A DNA stretch of 64,000 nt. Origin: Bacteroidota bacterium (GTDB lineage Bacteria; Bacteroidota; Bacteroidia; Bacteroidales; Paludibacteraceae). Location of the stretch: assembly GCA_023459355.1 (NCBI GenBank), contig JAEWUM010000029.1, forward strand, positions 1-64,000. Reading direction: 5' to 3'. The translations under genes and the position numbers were made by a program. The notes under the pieces were generated by a model that saw only the letters and a program-made list of their open reading frames with translations, was not told the DNA's origin and searched no databases. Positions 8,605-18,311 of this stretch are shown here, piece by piece. Each line of letters opens with the position of its first letter. The stretch's first letter is position 1.

Positions 8605-9537
8605 TTAATTTTTCTTTAAAACATTGATTAAATTCAGCACAGCATCTATTTCCATCTGTAATTTTCCCTCACTGGCATACGAACCTAAATGCGGTGTCAG
8701 CACGACATTGTCAAGATCGGACAGAGGCCCGCTATAAGGTTCTTTTGTAAATACATCTATTGCAGCCCCTGCCAGATGACCGTCTTTCAGAGCGCCATAC
8801 AGTGCATCTTCATCAACAACACCACCTCTGGAAATGTTTATGATAAATGCTCCTTTTTTCATCATACCTAATTCTTTGCTCCCAATCACCGGTGTTTTAT
8901 CTTTGTTTCCTGGTATGTGCAGGGTTATGATATCTGCCATTTTCAGGACATTCTCAAAAGAATTCAATCTGACAAAGTTCTCAGCAGCCCATTTTTCGTC
9001 TGGGTATAAATCAAATCCAACAACCGGATTTCCAATACCGCGAAACAGTCCGGCAACCATCTTTCCAATTCTTCCTAAGCCGATTACACCAACCTGCTTC
9101 TCATAAATCAGATTCCCTATCTGCTTTTTCCATTGCTTGTTCTTTATTGCAGCATCTGCCTGAGGAATTCTTCTTAAAAGTGACAATGTCATCCCTAATG
9201 TCAGTTCAGCGACACCTCTGGTTGGTCCATCAGGGGTGTTTACTACCACAATTCCTTTTTGTTTTGCATACTCAATGTCAACATTATCCATTCCGACACC
9301 AACCCTGCTAATACATTTCAAATCAGGTAATGCATCCATAACTCTTGATGTCAACGGCTCAACACCTGCTACAATACCAACACATCCTTCTGCCAGTTCA
9401 ATGACTTCTTCTTCAGTTAACTTTCGTCCATAAGGATTGTTGATTATTTCAAATCCATTTTCTTTTAAAATGTCAAATGGTTTTGGTCCTACTTCACCCA
9501 TTGAAGATGGGGAGGTTAAAATTTTGTTTTTATTCAT
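8605..9537 (-). CDS. D-2-hydroxyacid dehydrogenase (phosphoglycerate dehydrogenase-like)
   Basis: This 310-residue enzyme shows the D-isomer 2-hydroxyacid dehydrogenase layout. It has an NAD-binding GLGRIG (153-158) and the catalytic triad Arg237 (ISRGG), Glu266 (DVFTKEP) and His283 (TPHLGS). It lacks the regulatory ACT domain of long SerA forms. It is the first gene of the CMP-sugar block and overlaps the end of the GT2 gene by 8 bases. In this context it may act on a sugar-derived 2-keto or 2-hydroxy acid; serine biosynthesis seems less likely. Confidence 0.85.
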   Translation of the reverse strand: MNKNKILTSPSSMGEVGPKPFDILKENGFEIINNPYGRKLTEEEVIELAEGCVGIVAGVEPLTSRVMDALPDLKCISRVGVGMDNVDIEYAKQKGIVVVNTPDGPTRGVAELTLGMTLSLLRRIPQADAAIKNKQWKKQIGNLIYEKQVGVIGLGRIGKMVAGLFRGIGNPVVGFDLYPDEKWAAENFVRLNSFENVLKMADIITLHIPGNKDKTPVIGSKELGMMKKGAFIINISRGGVVDEDALYGALKDGHLAGAAIDVFTKEPYSGPLSDLDNVVLTPHLGSYASEGKLQMEIDAVLNLINVLKKN

Positions 9538-10513
9538 TTATATTCTTTTGATACTTTATAATCCATTTTATATTTAGCAATAAACTTTGTATAAAAAATT
9601 GAAGTTTATTATTTAAAGTGTCCGGTAAAGTTAGCAACTTCCATAAAAAAACATTATAAAAATTACGACTATTCTGTTTTGAATAATAAAACTTCTTTGT
9701 TATAAAGGCATGATACTTCTTTATAAATAGCCCAACACCTTTAATGTAAGGATAAACATACTTTTCTGAAGCTGCAGCTAATGACAACTGGTTTCTATTA
9801 ACAATACTATCCTTTAATGCATTTTGAACAATTGACTGATTATGAATGCGGTATTTAACAGTTGTTTCAGGGAAATAGTGAAACTTATATCCTTGACTGG
9901 TAACATTTAAATTAAACGGTCGATCTTCCATCATGGGGATACTTTCGTCATAGCCCCCTACCACATCATAAATTTCTTTTTTAAAAAACAAGGTAGCCGG
10001 AATTATGTTTGATGAATATAATAGTAATTTATGTTGTTCTTTAGCAGTAATCCTATGATCATTAAATATTTTTTGTTTATACAGGACAGTTCTTTTGGTA
10101 CTAATGGGTAATTCTTGTGAGGCTTCGTCAATTAATATATTCTTCGATTGTACGAGAAACACTGCAGGATTTTGCAAAATGTAATTTACATTATCCTGAA
10201 TACAGTTTGGCATCAAAACATCATCTCCGGCAATTCCTTTCAACCAATTTCCTTTTGCGGCCGTGACAGCTCTGTTACAATTAGCCGTAACACCCGTATT
10301 AACCGAAGCAGTTATGATTGTTGATTTTACAAACCTCTCTTTATTTTTCTCGATCCAGTCTTTACATAAATCCACAGTATCATCAGTTGAACAATCATCT
10401 GAAATAATCAACTCAATGTATCTATATGTTTGATCCTTAATGCTCTCCAATGTTTCGAGCACAAATCTTGAAGAATTGTAGGTAATAACAAATACACTTA
10501 CTAAAATTTCCAT
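9530..10513 (-). CDS. Glycosyltransferase family 2
   Basis: The 327-residue protein begins with a GT-A nucleotide-sugar-binding fold (VSVFVITYN, then ISDDCSTDDTV near residue 40) and has the metal-binding AGDDVLMP motif near residue 95. The second half is basic and AT-rich, with no clear membrane span. It should add one sugar to the lipid-linked repeat unit on the inner face of the inner membrane. The acceptor and sugar cannot be read from sequence. It sits 1 base after the Wzy-like polymerase gene. Confidence 0.85.
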   Translation of the reverse strand: MEILVSVFVITYNSSRFVLETLESIKDQTYRYIELIISDDCSTDDTVDLCKDWIEKNKERFVKSTIITASVNTGVTANCNRAVTAAKGNWLKGIAGDDVLMPNCIQDNVNYILQNPAVFLVQSKNILIDEASQELPISTKRTVLYKQKIFNDHRITAKEQHKLLLYSSNIIPATLFFKKEIYDVVGGYDESIPMMEDRPFNLNVTSQGYKFHYFPETTVKYRIHNQSIVQNALKDSIVNRNQLSLAAASEKYVYPYIKGVGLFIKKYHAFITKKFYYSKQNSRNFYNVFLWKLLTLPDTLNNKLQFFIQSLLLNIKWIIKYQKNINE

Positions 10514-10514
10514 A

Positions 10515-11726
10515 TCAAGGTAATGTTCTTTTCTTTAAAACGCTCTGTTTAAATTCATTCAACAATTCTCTTTTTGAGTTTAGCATGATAAAGACTACAA
10601 ATAAATATATGTAATGAATCAATAACAAACCAGGTCTCTGATATAAGGTTGTAATAAAAATTAGCAAGAATAATAAATATTCTCTTCTATAACCTATTTG
10701 CTTATATGCAAATAGAAAGAAAAACAAACAATATAACGCAGAGCTAACAAAACCGTATCTTAATATGGCATTTCGATAACCCGCACTACGATCAAACGAT
10801 GTCATTAGTTCCTTGTTGTATAATCCTAATCCAAAATAATACACTTTTGTTCCTTTAATACTTTCAAAATACTTGTCCAATCCATCAAGAGCCCTATTGT
10901 CGCCGGCAATTGATTCTTTTTCCGAATCCCATTTGATTCGATTCCATATATATCCAGATAATAATTCATTGTCAAGACTGACAAAAATCACAAATGATAA
11001 ACTAACAATTGTTAGCAATCGATATATTTTTTTTGTTTTATTTACAAAAACATAATAGAGGGCAAATAGCAAAGATGCAACATAGAAAAAAAGTGAAAAT
11101 GAAATAATCCCCGAAATTAATATAATAATATTCTGCAACTTTCTCAGATTGAATTTTTCAATATACAATATTATTAATCCAATTGTACCTACGACACCGG
11201 GTTCATCAAAAGGACCACAATGCCTCCCTAATTGAGGTATTTCTGTAATCCCATAACCTGGTATTACTAAAAAAGGATATGCTGTATATTGATACGGTTT
11301 TAATGTGTTTAACGGAGGAATAATTTGATATGGTAAGTGTATGTTCAACACTAACAACAATAAAACTATCATAGATAGAAACATTATTATTGTGTAGATT
11401 CTAACAAAATACGTGTATGAATCTTTTAAAAATCCGTGGGAAGTAAACGGAATAATTACCAATATAATAGTTGATATCATTCCAAAAGCATTTAATCCAT
11501 TAAAAAATGCCATCAAAAAAAGTGTAATAAATAAAAAAACAAAAAAATTAAAATCAACATTTGAAAATTTCCTTAATTTTAGTGCTAATAACCCCAAGGT
11601 AATAAAATCAACACTTAGTCTAATATAATTATTTGAAATTAATGACCATACGAAATATGGTTGTAAATTAAGAAATATTAAAAGCCCAACAATGAATGGA
11701 AGTATTTTACTTGGATAGATTTTCAT
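10515..11726 (-). CDS. O-antigen/polysaccharide polymerase (Wzy-like)
   Basis: The 403-residue protein is almost entirely hydrophobic, with about ten or more predicted spans and a larger periplasmic loop in its second half. That is the layout of Wzy polymerases, which join repeat units at the periplasmic side. The loop holds RHCGPFDEPGVVG near residue 168, a segment type found in O-antigen ligase/polymerase proteins. Sequence conservation in this family is poor, so the call rests on topology and on Wzx and glycosyltransferases alongside. The gene is strongly AT-rich. Confidence 0.75.
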   Translation of the reverse strand: MKIYPSKILPFIVGLLIFLNLQPYFVWSLISNNYIRLSVDFITLGLLALKLRKFSNVDFNFFVFLFITLFLMAFFNGLNAFGMISTIILVIIPFTSHGFLKDSYTYFVRIYTIIMFLSMIVLLLLVLNIHLPYQIIPPLNTLKPYQYTAYPFLVIPGYGITEIPQLGRHCGPFDEPGVVGTIGLIILYIEKFNLRKLQNIIILISGIISFSLFFYVASLLFALYYVFVNKTKKIYRLLTIVSLSFVIFVSLDNELLSGYIWNRIKWDSEKESIAGDNRALDGLDKYFESIKGTKVYYFGLGLYNKELMTSFDRSAGYRNAILRYGFVSSALYCLFFFLFAYKQIGYRREYLLFLLIFITTLYQRPGLLLIHYIYLFVVFIMLNSKRELLNEFKQSVLKKRTLP

Positions 11727-13021
11727 AATAAATTAATAATTTTATCAACAACGTTCTTCAGATCTTTAACATTAATATGATAATCAACATGTAAATAACT
11801 TTTACCAATTGAAGATTTAATAGGAGAACCAATGAAGTACCTCATATCAACTCCTTGTGAGTAAGCTATAGTAGTAAATGCTGGTGTATTTTTCTTATTT
11901 GACTTAAAACAAATAACCTTACAACCTTTATTACAAAAAAGTAGATTTGCCATAGCAGCGCCTGAGCCCCCAATAATAATCTTTGCATTATTAAACATTG
12001 CAATCTGGTCAGCTAAATCATATTCTTCTGGTTTAACAATCACAAAATCATATTGCTCGAGAAAATCAATTATTTCATCTTCGTTAAAATTTCGCTGCTT
12101 GGTATTCTTTCTTGTAACAAAAATTCTTGAAGGGAATTCTTTTTTGGATTTTTTTACAATTAATCTATCTTTTAGAACTTGCAATAAATTTACATCAAAG
12201 ATAAAATCTTCTGAATATTGAACACCGTTAACATCTCTATAATGAGGAGGAATAGTATTTATTGCAGAAATACAAAACAATTTATCAAAGGAAATAACCT
12301 CCTCTTTATCAATAAAAACTATAGGTCTATTTGTTCTATTTAGTGCTTCAAAAATAAATTTGAAAGATTTTACTTTAGTTACAACCTTATCAACAACGAT
12401 AGGGATAGTCTCGGGTATATTTACATTATCTAAAAGAATCAGTTTAATCAACAATTCATAAAGAATATGATAATAATTATCAGAAAATCTACCAGAAATC
12501 ATTATTCCTGATTCTAAATGACTGTCACATCTTGTATTGTCGTATTTTAATAAAACCAAGTCTTTCTTATGATTGAACAATGCACCATCAAACAATTCAA
12601 TCCTGTCATCCATTTCGTAAGCCGCATCGCTTATTGCCATCCCATTAGAAACATCCAGAACAAAATCCGAATTCCCATGTATCCTAACATTCTCATGTTT
12701 ATATAAAAATATATCGTGGATTTTAACTGGAATTAGTGTTAACTCATTATTCTGTAAATCGAAAACCAAATTACTTGTATAACCAACATCTCTTTTTAAC
12801 AAGAGCTGACCATAAGATTTGGGTTGATTCTCTAAATATTTTGAGTGACTTATTGTCTTATATGGTACAAGTGGGATTAACAATAAGATTTTTTCATAAA
12901 TACTGAGTAAATTTCGAAAGATAACATTGAATTCAGAACGTTTAAAAATATAATAAACTGAATTTCTCAATAAGATTCCACCATTTTTATTGATTTTATG
13001 TTTTATCCGGCTAATATTCAT
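11723..13021 (-). CDS. Glycosyltransferase family 61 (DUF563), copy 2
   Basis: The 432-residue protein has the GT61/DUF563 C-terminal signature: a basic RKNTKQRNFNEDEI stretch, a PEEYDLADQIAMFNNAK block, and IIGGSGAAMANLLF. It overlaps the polymerase gene start by four bases. It is a paralogue of the gene directly upstream (13031-14308), with matching block order and length, so the pair arose by duplication. Each probably adds one residue of the repeat unit. Base composition is very AT-rich, as in the neighbouring wzx and wzy, which suggests horizontal acquisition. Confidence 0.8.
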   Translation of the reverse strand: MNISRIKHKINKNGGILLRNSVYYIFKRSEFNVIFRNLLSIYEKILLLIPLVPYKTISHSKYLENQPKSYGQLLLKRDVGYTSNLVFDLQNNELTLIPVKIHDIFLYKHENVRIHGNSDFVLDVSNGMAISDAAYEMDDRIELFDGALFNHKKDLVLLKYDNTRCDSHLESGIMISGRFSDNYYHILYELLIKLILLDNVNIPETIPIVVDKVVTKVKSFKFIFEALNRTNRPIVFIDKEEVISFDKLFCISAINTIPPHYRDVNGVQYSEDFIFDVNLLQVLKDRLIVKKSKKEFPSRIFVTRKNTKQRNFNEDEIIDFLEQYDFVIVKPEEYDLADQIAMFNNAKIIIGGSGAAMANLLFCNKGCKVICFKSNKKNTPAFTTIAYSQGVDMRYFIGSPIKSSIGKSYLHVDYHINVKDLKNVVDKIINLL

Positions 13022-13030
13022 ATTTATGAT

Positions 13031-14308
13031 TTACAGAAGGGTGTTGATATTTTTTTTTAGTTCTCTTACATCAATAAAATAATCAGAATGAACATCATTT
13101 GATTTAAATATTTTTGACTTTTGGCCAACCAAACATCTCATTCTTGCACCTTGAGCAAATGCGATAGTTGAAAAAACAGGAATAATTACTTTCATTGAGT
13201 TTAAACAAATAATCTGACAAGTTGCATTACAGAACAGAAGGTTTGTCATTGCTGCACCAACACCTCCAACGATAATTTCTGCCCCATTAAACATCGATAT
13301 CTGATCTGCAAGCGAATAATCTTCAGGTGAAACAACCTCAAAGTCATATGAATTTAGGCAGCTAATAACATCATCTTCATTAAAACTCCTCCTACTTGAT
13401 TTTTTTCGACTCAAATATATTCTTTTAGAAAATATTTTCTTTGATTTTATAGTTAATAATCTATCCCTTAAGAGCTTTAAATATGAAAGATCAAACACTA
13501 CATCTCGTATATTAAATCTCTCAGGATCAATCACATGTGGTGGTATAATATTTACAGGTGATATATAATATAATGATTTAAATTCATAATTATCATTATT
13601 CTCTATGGCTATATATTTTCTGTTAGTTCTATTCAGAGTAATAAATATATCGTGAAAAGAATTAACTTTTAATATAACTTTATCTATCACAAATGGTATA
13701 TCTTGTTGAATTTTTAGTTCATCAACAATAAGCATTTTAATAAGAATCTCATACATTACATGATAATAGTTGGACGAGAACTTTCCAGTAATCATAATGC
13801 CTGAATCATATACTTGACAATCTGCATTTTCATCAAATTTCAACAGTAATAGTGTGTTTTTTTGTCGAAAAAGAATTCCATCTCTATTTCCAAATGGTGG
13901 TTGAACTGATGATGCAAAATCATTTATCGCAAATTTATTACTTACATCAATTATTAAATCTGAGTTACCGCTTATCCTGACATTCTTATGTATTGCCAAG
14001 TATAATTTTGGTGCAGTTACAGGTATTAATTGAGAATCTGATTCTGAATCGTCAAAAACAGTATTACTTGTGTAGCAAACTCTTTCGTCTGTTATTGGTT
14101 GAATAATGGAAGTGGAATTATATTTTACATATTCACTATGACTTATAGCTTGATATGGATATATTGATATAATTCTAAGAAACAACTTATAAACCCGATA
14201 AAACAGAGAAAACAGCGCATTCTTTTTTGATACTCTTTGTAAACAATAAGTTATGTTTACAATAGTATTTATAATTATTCTTTTTATTTCAACAACACTT
14301 GAAATCAT
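13031..14308 (-). CDS. Glycosyltransferase family 61 (DUF563), copy 1
   Basis: The 425-residue protein is the partner of the GT61 gene at 11723-13021. Shared features include an early YPYQAISHSEY segment (IPYK-TISHSKY in the other), NVRI-GNSD, the ITGKFSSNYYHVMYE block (GRFSDNYYHILYE in the other), and a C-terminal PEDYSLADQISMFNGAE followed by GGVGAAMTNLLF. GT61 enzymes transfer xylose, GlcNAc or other sugars. The donor here is unknown. Confidence 0.8.
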   Translation of the reverse strand: MISSVVEIKRIIINTIVNITYCLQRVSKKNALFSLFYRVYKLFLRIISIYPYQAISHSEYVKYNSTSIIQPITDERVCYTSNTVFDDSESDSQLIPVTAPKLYLAIHKNVRISGNSDLIIDVSNKFAINDFASSVQPPFGNRDGILFRQKNTLLLLKFDENADCQVYDSGIMITGKFSSNYYHVMYEILIKMLIVDELKIQQDIPFVIDKVILKVNSFHDIFITLNRTNRKYIAIENNDNYEFKSLYYISPVNIIPPHVIDPERFNIRDVVFDLSYLKLLRDRLLTIKSKKIFSKRIYLSRKKSSRRSFNEDDVISCLNSYDFEVVSPEDYSLADQISMFNGAEIIVGGVGAAMTNLLFCNATCQIICLNSMKVIIPVFSTIAFAQGARMRCLVGQKSKIFKSNDVHSDYFIDVRELKKNINTLL

Positions 14309-14331
14309 CTATTAATTCAAGAGATATTTTG

Positions 14332-15822
14332 TTACACATTTCTAAATTTTCTCATAATCAGTTTGCTGATTGCAATTCTTTTATCTAATTCTTTATAAGA
14401 ATAGTAAAATATGTATGACGTTATTAATGCTCCAATCATATAACTAACCCAATGTTGAATAAAAATTCTGATTGTTAGTGTAATTAATAATAAGAAGTTC
14501 ATTTTCAGGAATAATTTCCAGATTACTGATTCAAATGAGAAATGATATCTTTTCTTTGCTAATATAAAAAGCTGAATAAAGTACAATATATATATTAACA
14601 GAAATGAAATACCTAAACCTGACAAGCCCAATAAGGTATAACCTAATAAATTGAGTCCAAAGCCATACAAAATAACACTTAACTCACTCCAGAAGAAAGC
14701 CTTAGAATCACCCTTTGCCAACATACTAAATGAAAGCGCCCATGCAAGAGACTTAAACAAAGTTGCAGAAATCGCCCAATACAACATGCCTTCGATGGGT
14801 AAAAACTTGGATGAATATAAAACAATAACCACTAAGCGAATGAACACTACAAATGCAATTACGATTGGAGCAAGCAACAACAATGCAATTTCTGCTTGCT
14901 GATTGATGGTTCTTTCGAAAACAGGTTTATCAGACGCAACTTTAGATAAACGTGGATAGTAATCTGTTCCCATTGCATTTAAAACCATCCCGATGTATGT
15001 ATTGATAATCGTAAATCCGGCATTAAACAAACCAACCTCATCTATGCCTCCGTGACTATTGATAAAAATTCTCAACAAATAGGCTGACAATGTTGACAAC
15101 AATCCCTGCATACTTATCAAAATCCCGATTTTCAGCATATTACCACCAATACCTTTTATATCATCCCATTTTACGGATGCTTTCTCAATATGTATTTTCC
15201 GTGCGTAGTAATATGCGATAATAAAAGTTACGATATTTGCCAACAATAGAACAGGAACAATTGCATCAATACCCCAAAAATAATAGAGTGGGACGGTTAT
15301 TACAAGTCCGATTGAATGTCCGATTAATGTTGCTTTCGCTAAATACTGATATTTTTGAAGTCCTTGTAAAAGTACGTTTTGCCCATAAGTTAATTGAATG
15401 AATAAAACTGAAGATGACAATATAAGGAAAGCATAGGTATATTCCTTATTTCCAAATGTTAACCGGCTCCAATACGAAGCTCCGAATAAGCAGACAAAAG
15501 TACCTAATAAACCAGTATACCATACAAGTTTTCTCAAAACTGAGATAACCAGGGAGACCCTTTTTATATCATTTGTGGCATTTGCTTCTGCAATATTCCT
15601 AACCGCACTTGACCTTAATCCAAAATTAGTGAAAGAAGAAATAAGCTCAGTCGTTGAATTCAACAATCCTGCTATTCCCATTCCTGTAGGACCAAGTAAT
15701 ATCGCAATAAATTTTGATCTGATTATTCTTATGAGAATATCAAAAACTTGTACCCCGCCAAAAAGCGAAGTTGCTTTTAAGGTCTCTTTATAATTATTGT
15801 CAGTTTTCTCTTCAGTTGACAT
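14332..15822 (-). CDS. wzx: Polysaccharide flippase (Wzx-like)
   Basis: This 496-residue membrane protein has about 12-14 hydrophobic spans and the N-terminal LKATSLFGGVQVFDILIRI typical of O-antigen translocases of the MOP/MATE superfamily. It would move undecaprenyl-linked repeat units across the inner membrane for polymerisation by the Wzy-like protein at 10515-11726. It lies 5 bases downstream of the aminotransferase gene, so it belongs to the same transcript as the amino-sugar module. Confidence 0.88.
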   Translation of the reverse strand: MSTEEKTDNNYKETLKATSLFGGVQVFDILIRIIRSKFIAILLGPTGMGIAGLLNSTTELISSFTNFGLRSSAVRNIAEANATNDIKRVSLVISVLRKLVWYTGLLGTFVCLFGASYWSRLTFGNKEYTYAFLILSSSVLFIQLTYGQNVLLQGLQKYQYLAKATLIGHSIGLVITVPLYYFWGIDAIVPVLLLANIVTFIIAYYYARKIHIEKASVKWDDIKGIGGNMLKIGILISMQGLLSTLSAYLLRIFINSHGGIDEVGLFNAGFTIINTYIGMVLNAMGTDYYPRLSKVASDKPVFERTINQQAEIALLLLAPIVIAFVVFIRLVVIVLYSSKFLPIEGMLYWAISATLFKSLAWALSFSMLAKGDSKAFFWSELSVILYGFGLNLLGYTLLGLSGLGISFLLIYILYFIQLFILAKKRYHFSFESVIWKLFLKMNFLLLITLTIRIFIQHWVSYMIGALITSYIFYYSYKELDKRIAISKLIMRKFRNV

Positions 15823-15827
15823 TTCAA

Positions 15828-16928
15828 TTAACGAAAACTATTAATAATCTCTACTACCGTTTTTATTTCATCATTAGAAATAACAGGGCTAATTGGGAGA
15901 CTAAGCTCTTCGCGATGAATTTTCTCAGTTATAGGATAGCTTAGGCTATTCAGATATTTATAACAAGCTTGTTTGTGGGGTGGTATCGGATAGTGGATTA
16001 ATGTTTGAATTCCATTCTCAGCAAGATAACTTTGAAGCATATCTCTTCGTTCACAACGAATTGGGAATAGATGAAATACATGAGCGTCCGGATCGGTTAT
16101 TATTGGTAGAACAACCTCTGGATGTTTAATATTGTCAATGTAATAGCGTGCTACCTCTTTTCTTCTTTGGGTATCCTGATCAAGATATTTAAGTTTTACG
16201 TCTAATATTGCAGCTTGAATCTCATCAAGCCTACTGTTGAGACCTTGATAATCAAACACATACTTTTCACCTGATCCATAATTAGCAATTGACCGAACGG
16301 CATCTGCTAATTGGTCATTATTTGTTGTAACAGCCCCGCCATCACCAAAGGCTCCCAGGTTTTTACCGGGATAAAAACTGTGTCCAGCTGAATCACCAAG
16401 GGAACCGGTTTTTCTTCCATTAAACTTGCATCCATGTGCTTGAGCATTATCTTCAATAAGCTTCAAATTATATTTTACACATAATTCTTCTATTTTGTGG
16501 GAGAAAGAACATTGCCCGTACAAATGTACGATCATGATACCCTTTGTTTTATCAGTAATGTGAGATTCGATTTGTTTCTCGTCAATCTGGTAATCTTCAA
16601 GATTAGGTTCAACAAGTACAGGAACTAATTTGTTATCGGTAATAGCAAGAACTGAAGCAATAAATGTATTGGCGGGTACAATAATTTCATCACCCTCCTC
16701 CATAATCCCCAACTCAATATAGGCTTGCAAAATAAGACGCAAAGCATCAAGTCCGTTAGCCACTCCAATACAGTGACGTGTACCTATATATTCAGCGTAG
16801 TTCTGTTCAAAAACACGGTTTTCTTTCCCTTGCAGGTACCAGCCTGAGTCAATAACCCGTTTTACAGCTTCGTGTATCTCACTTGCATGTTGCTGTGTTA
16901 TCTTTTGTAAGTCTAAAAATTTTATCAT
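15828..16928 (-). CDS. DegT/DnrJ/EryC1 family sugar aminotransferase (FdtB/QdtB-like)
   Basis: The 366-residue PLP enzyme has the family layout, with the cofactor lysine at residue 189 in GHSFYPGKNLGAFGDGG and an IEDNAQAHG segment binding the cofactor ring. With two FdtA/QdtA-type 3,4-ketoisomerases upstream (19880-20705), it most likely transaminates the C3 keto group of dTDP-3-keto-6-deoxyhexose to give dTDP-Fuc3N or dTDP-Qui3N. Which epimer cannot be decided by eye. Confidence 0.85.
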   Translation of the reverse strand: MIKFLDLQKITQQHASEIHEAVKRVIDSGWYLQGKENRVFEQNYAEYIGTRHCIGVANGLDALRLILQAYIELGIMEEGDEIIVPANTFIASVLAITDNKLVPVLVEPNLEDYQIDEKQIESHITDKTKGIMIVHLYGQCSFSHKIEELCVKYNLKLIEDNAQAHGCKFNGRKTGSLGDSAGHSFYPGKNLGAFGDGGAVTTNNDQLADAVRSIANYGSGEKYVFDYQGLNSRLDEIQAAILDVKLKYLDQDTQRRKEVARYYIDNIKHPEVVLPIITDPDAHVFHLFPIRCERRDMLQSYLAENGIQTLIHYPIPPHKQACYKYLNSLSYPITEKIHREELSLPISPVISNDEIKTVVEIINSFR

Positions 16929-16941
16929 AAAATAGTTTTAT

Positions 16942-17601
16942 TTATTCATTACTCATATTTTTATGGAAAATTGCAGGTGCACCTACATGAATCTCGTTGT
17001 CCGGTATATCATGGGTAATCAGACTGGCTGCACCCGCCATTGCAAAATTACCAATATTGATATTGGCTAACACGGTCGCTCCAATTGCAACATCTGAGCA
17101 TGTTCCGATTTTACAGTATGAATTAATAATTGAACCCATTGCAAGATGACATAACGGACCTGTAACAACATCATGTCCAATACAAACATTCGCTTTTATT
17201 AAAGTCCCAACACCAAAACGGGATCTGGATGCAATATAAACATTAGGCATAACAACTACTCCGGGAGATAACTCTACATCTTCAGCAACGAATGCCGAAT
17301 GATGGACAATTGTAGCCAAACGCTCTGTTGGGATACTAATTCTGTTAAATGTTTCGAAAGTAAGATTATTTCTTGAAATCAGATGTATAGCATAAATAAA
17401 ATAATAACCTTCCGCTACAAATCGGTTGATCTCTGCTGTTTTGCCAAATACAGGATAAGACCCGACTGACGTTACAAAATCATTAATAAAACCAACAACT
17501 TCCCATTCTAAATCATTAAACCGGTTTCTGTTATCTGTAATACATGCGGCAATAACTGACCCATGGCCTTCACCGCCAATTATAAGTATTTTCTTACTCA
17601 T
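16942..17601 (-). CDS. Hexapeptide-repeat acyltransferase (PglD/NeuD-like)
   Basis: The 219-residue protein has an N-terminal Rossmann-like half (ILIIGGEGHGSVIAA) and a C-terminal left-handed beta-helix built of isoleucine-rich hexapeptides (for example GVGTLIKANVCIGHDVV and CSDVAIGATVLANINIG). This is the PglD/NeuD pattern of sugar N- or O-acyltransferases. Lying between the aminotransferase and the SDR/KAS III pair, it is a good candidate for attaching an acyl group, perhaps a hydroxyacyl group, to the new amine. Confidence 0.82.
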   Translation of the reverse strand: MSKKILIIGGEGHGSVIAACITDNRNRFNDLEWEVVGFINDFVTSVGSYPVFGKTAEINRFVAEGYYFIYAIHLISRNNLTFETFNRISIPTERLATIVHHSAFVAEDVELSPGVVVMPNVYIASRSRFGVGTLIKANVCIGHDVVTGPLCHLAMGSIINSYCKIGTCSDVAIGATVLANINIGNFAMAGAASLITHDIPDNEIHVGAPAIFHKNMSNE

Positions 17602-17620
17602 TTTATCTTATTTAAATGTA

Positions 17621-18310
17621 TTAAATCATACCTCCGTTTAGATTGATTACATCTCCATTCGCGTAGGTATTTTCAATAAAAAACTTCACTGAAGAAAAAA
17701 TTTCTTCAGGATTACAGAATCTTCCTGATGGAATCATGGCTTTCATCTTTTCTTGATATACCAGAGGAACTTCATTTATCCCCATTCCTAAATTAACATA
17801 TCCCAGATTTATTGAATTTACAGTAATTCCTTTCAATCCATTTTCAATAGCTAATGATTTTGATAGCCCCCACAATGCGGATTTAGACGCTGCATACGCA
17901 CTAACTCCCGGAGTAGGAAGTTGAGCTACAACTGATGCCATATTAATTATTCTGCCATAGTTTTGTAAGCGCATGTATGGTAACAATTCATGTATGACGT
18001 AAAATGTACCCAAAAGATTGGTATTAATTACTTCCTGCCACTTTTCGACATCCGCTTTGTGTGCATATGCATTATAAGAAATTGCAGCACAATTAATCAG
18101 GATAATATTATCCAATTTATGTTGAATAGATTCAATCCAAAACTTAACGGACTTGTAATCAGAAACATCAACCTTATAATAAAATTCCAAATCTTCATCA
18201 AGTCCATGAGTTGATGTGTTATATGTGCCGATAACCTGCTCACCTTTTTCTTTGAATCTTGTGAAGAGGTATCTGCCAATATTTTTAGATGCACCTGTTA
18301 TAATAATCAT
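17621..18310 (-). CDS. SDR family reductase (FabG-like, probable 3-ketoacyl reductase)
   Basis: This 229-residue SDR has TGASKNIG near the N-terminus, the MASVVAQ serine and the YAASKSALWG catalytic Tyr-Lys pair, ending in LNGGMI. The gene starts one base after the end of the KAS III gene. The usual partnership of a KAS III with a FabG-like reductase suggests reduction of a 3-ketoacyl thioester to a 3-hydroxyacyl group destined for the amino sugar. Acting directly on a nucleotide sugar remains an alternative. Confidence 0.8.
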   Translation of the reverse strand: MIIITGASKNIGRYLFTRFKEKGEQVIGTYNTSTHGLDEDLEFYYKVDVSDYKSVKFWIESIQHKLDNIILINCAAISYNAYAHKADVEKWQEVINTNLLGTFYVIHELLPYMRLQNYGRIINMASVVAQLPTPGVSAYAASKSALWGLSKSLAIENGLKGITVNSINLGYVNLGMGINEVPLVYQEKMKAMIPSGRFCNPEEIFSSVKFFIENTYANGDVINLNGGMI

Positions 18311-18311
18311 A

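Noticed and set aside
9530..15822. Pathogenicity island or prophage
   Set aside because: The AT-rich stretch holds only polysaccharide genes; no integrase, phage gene or attachment site was seen.
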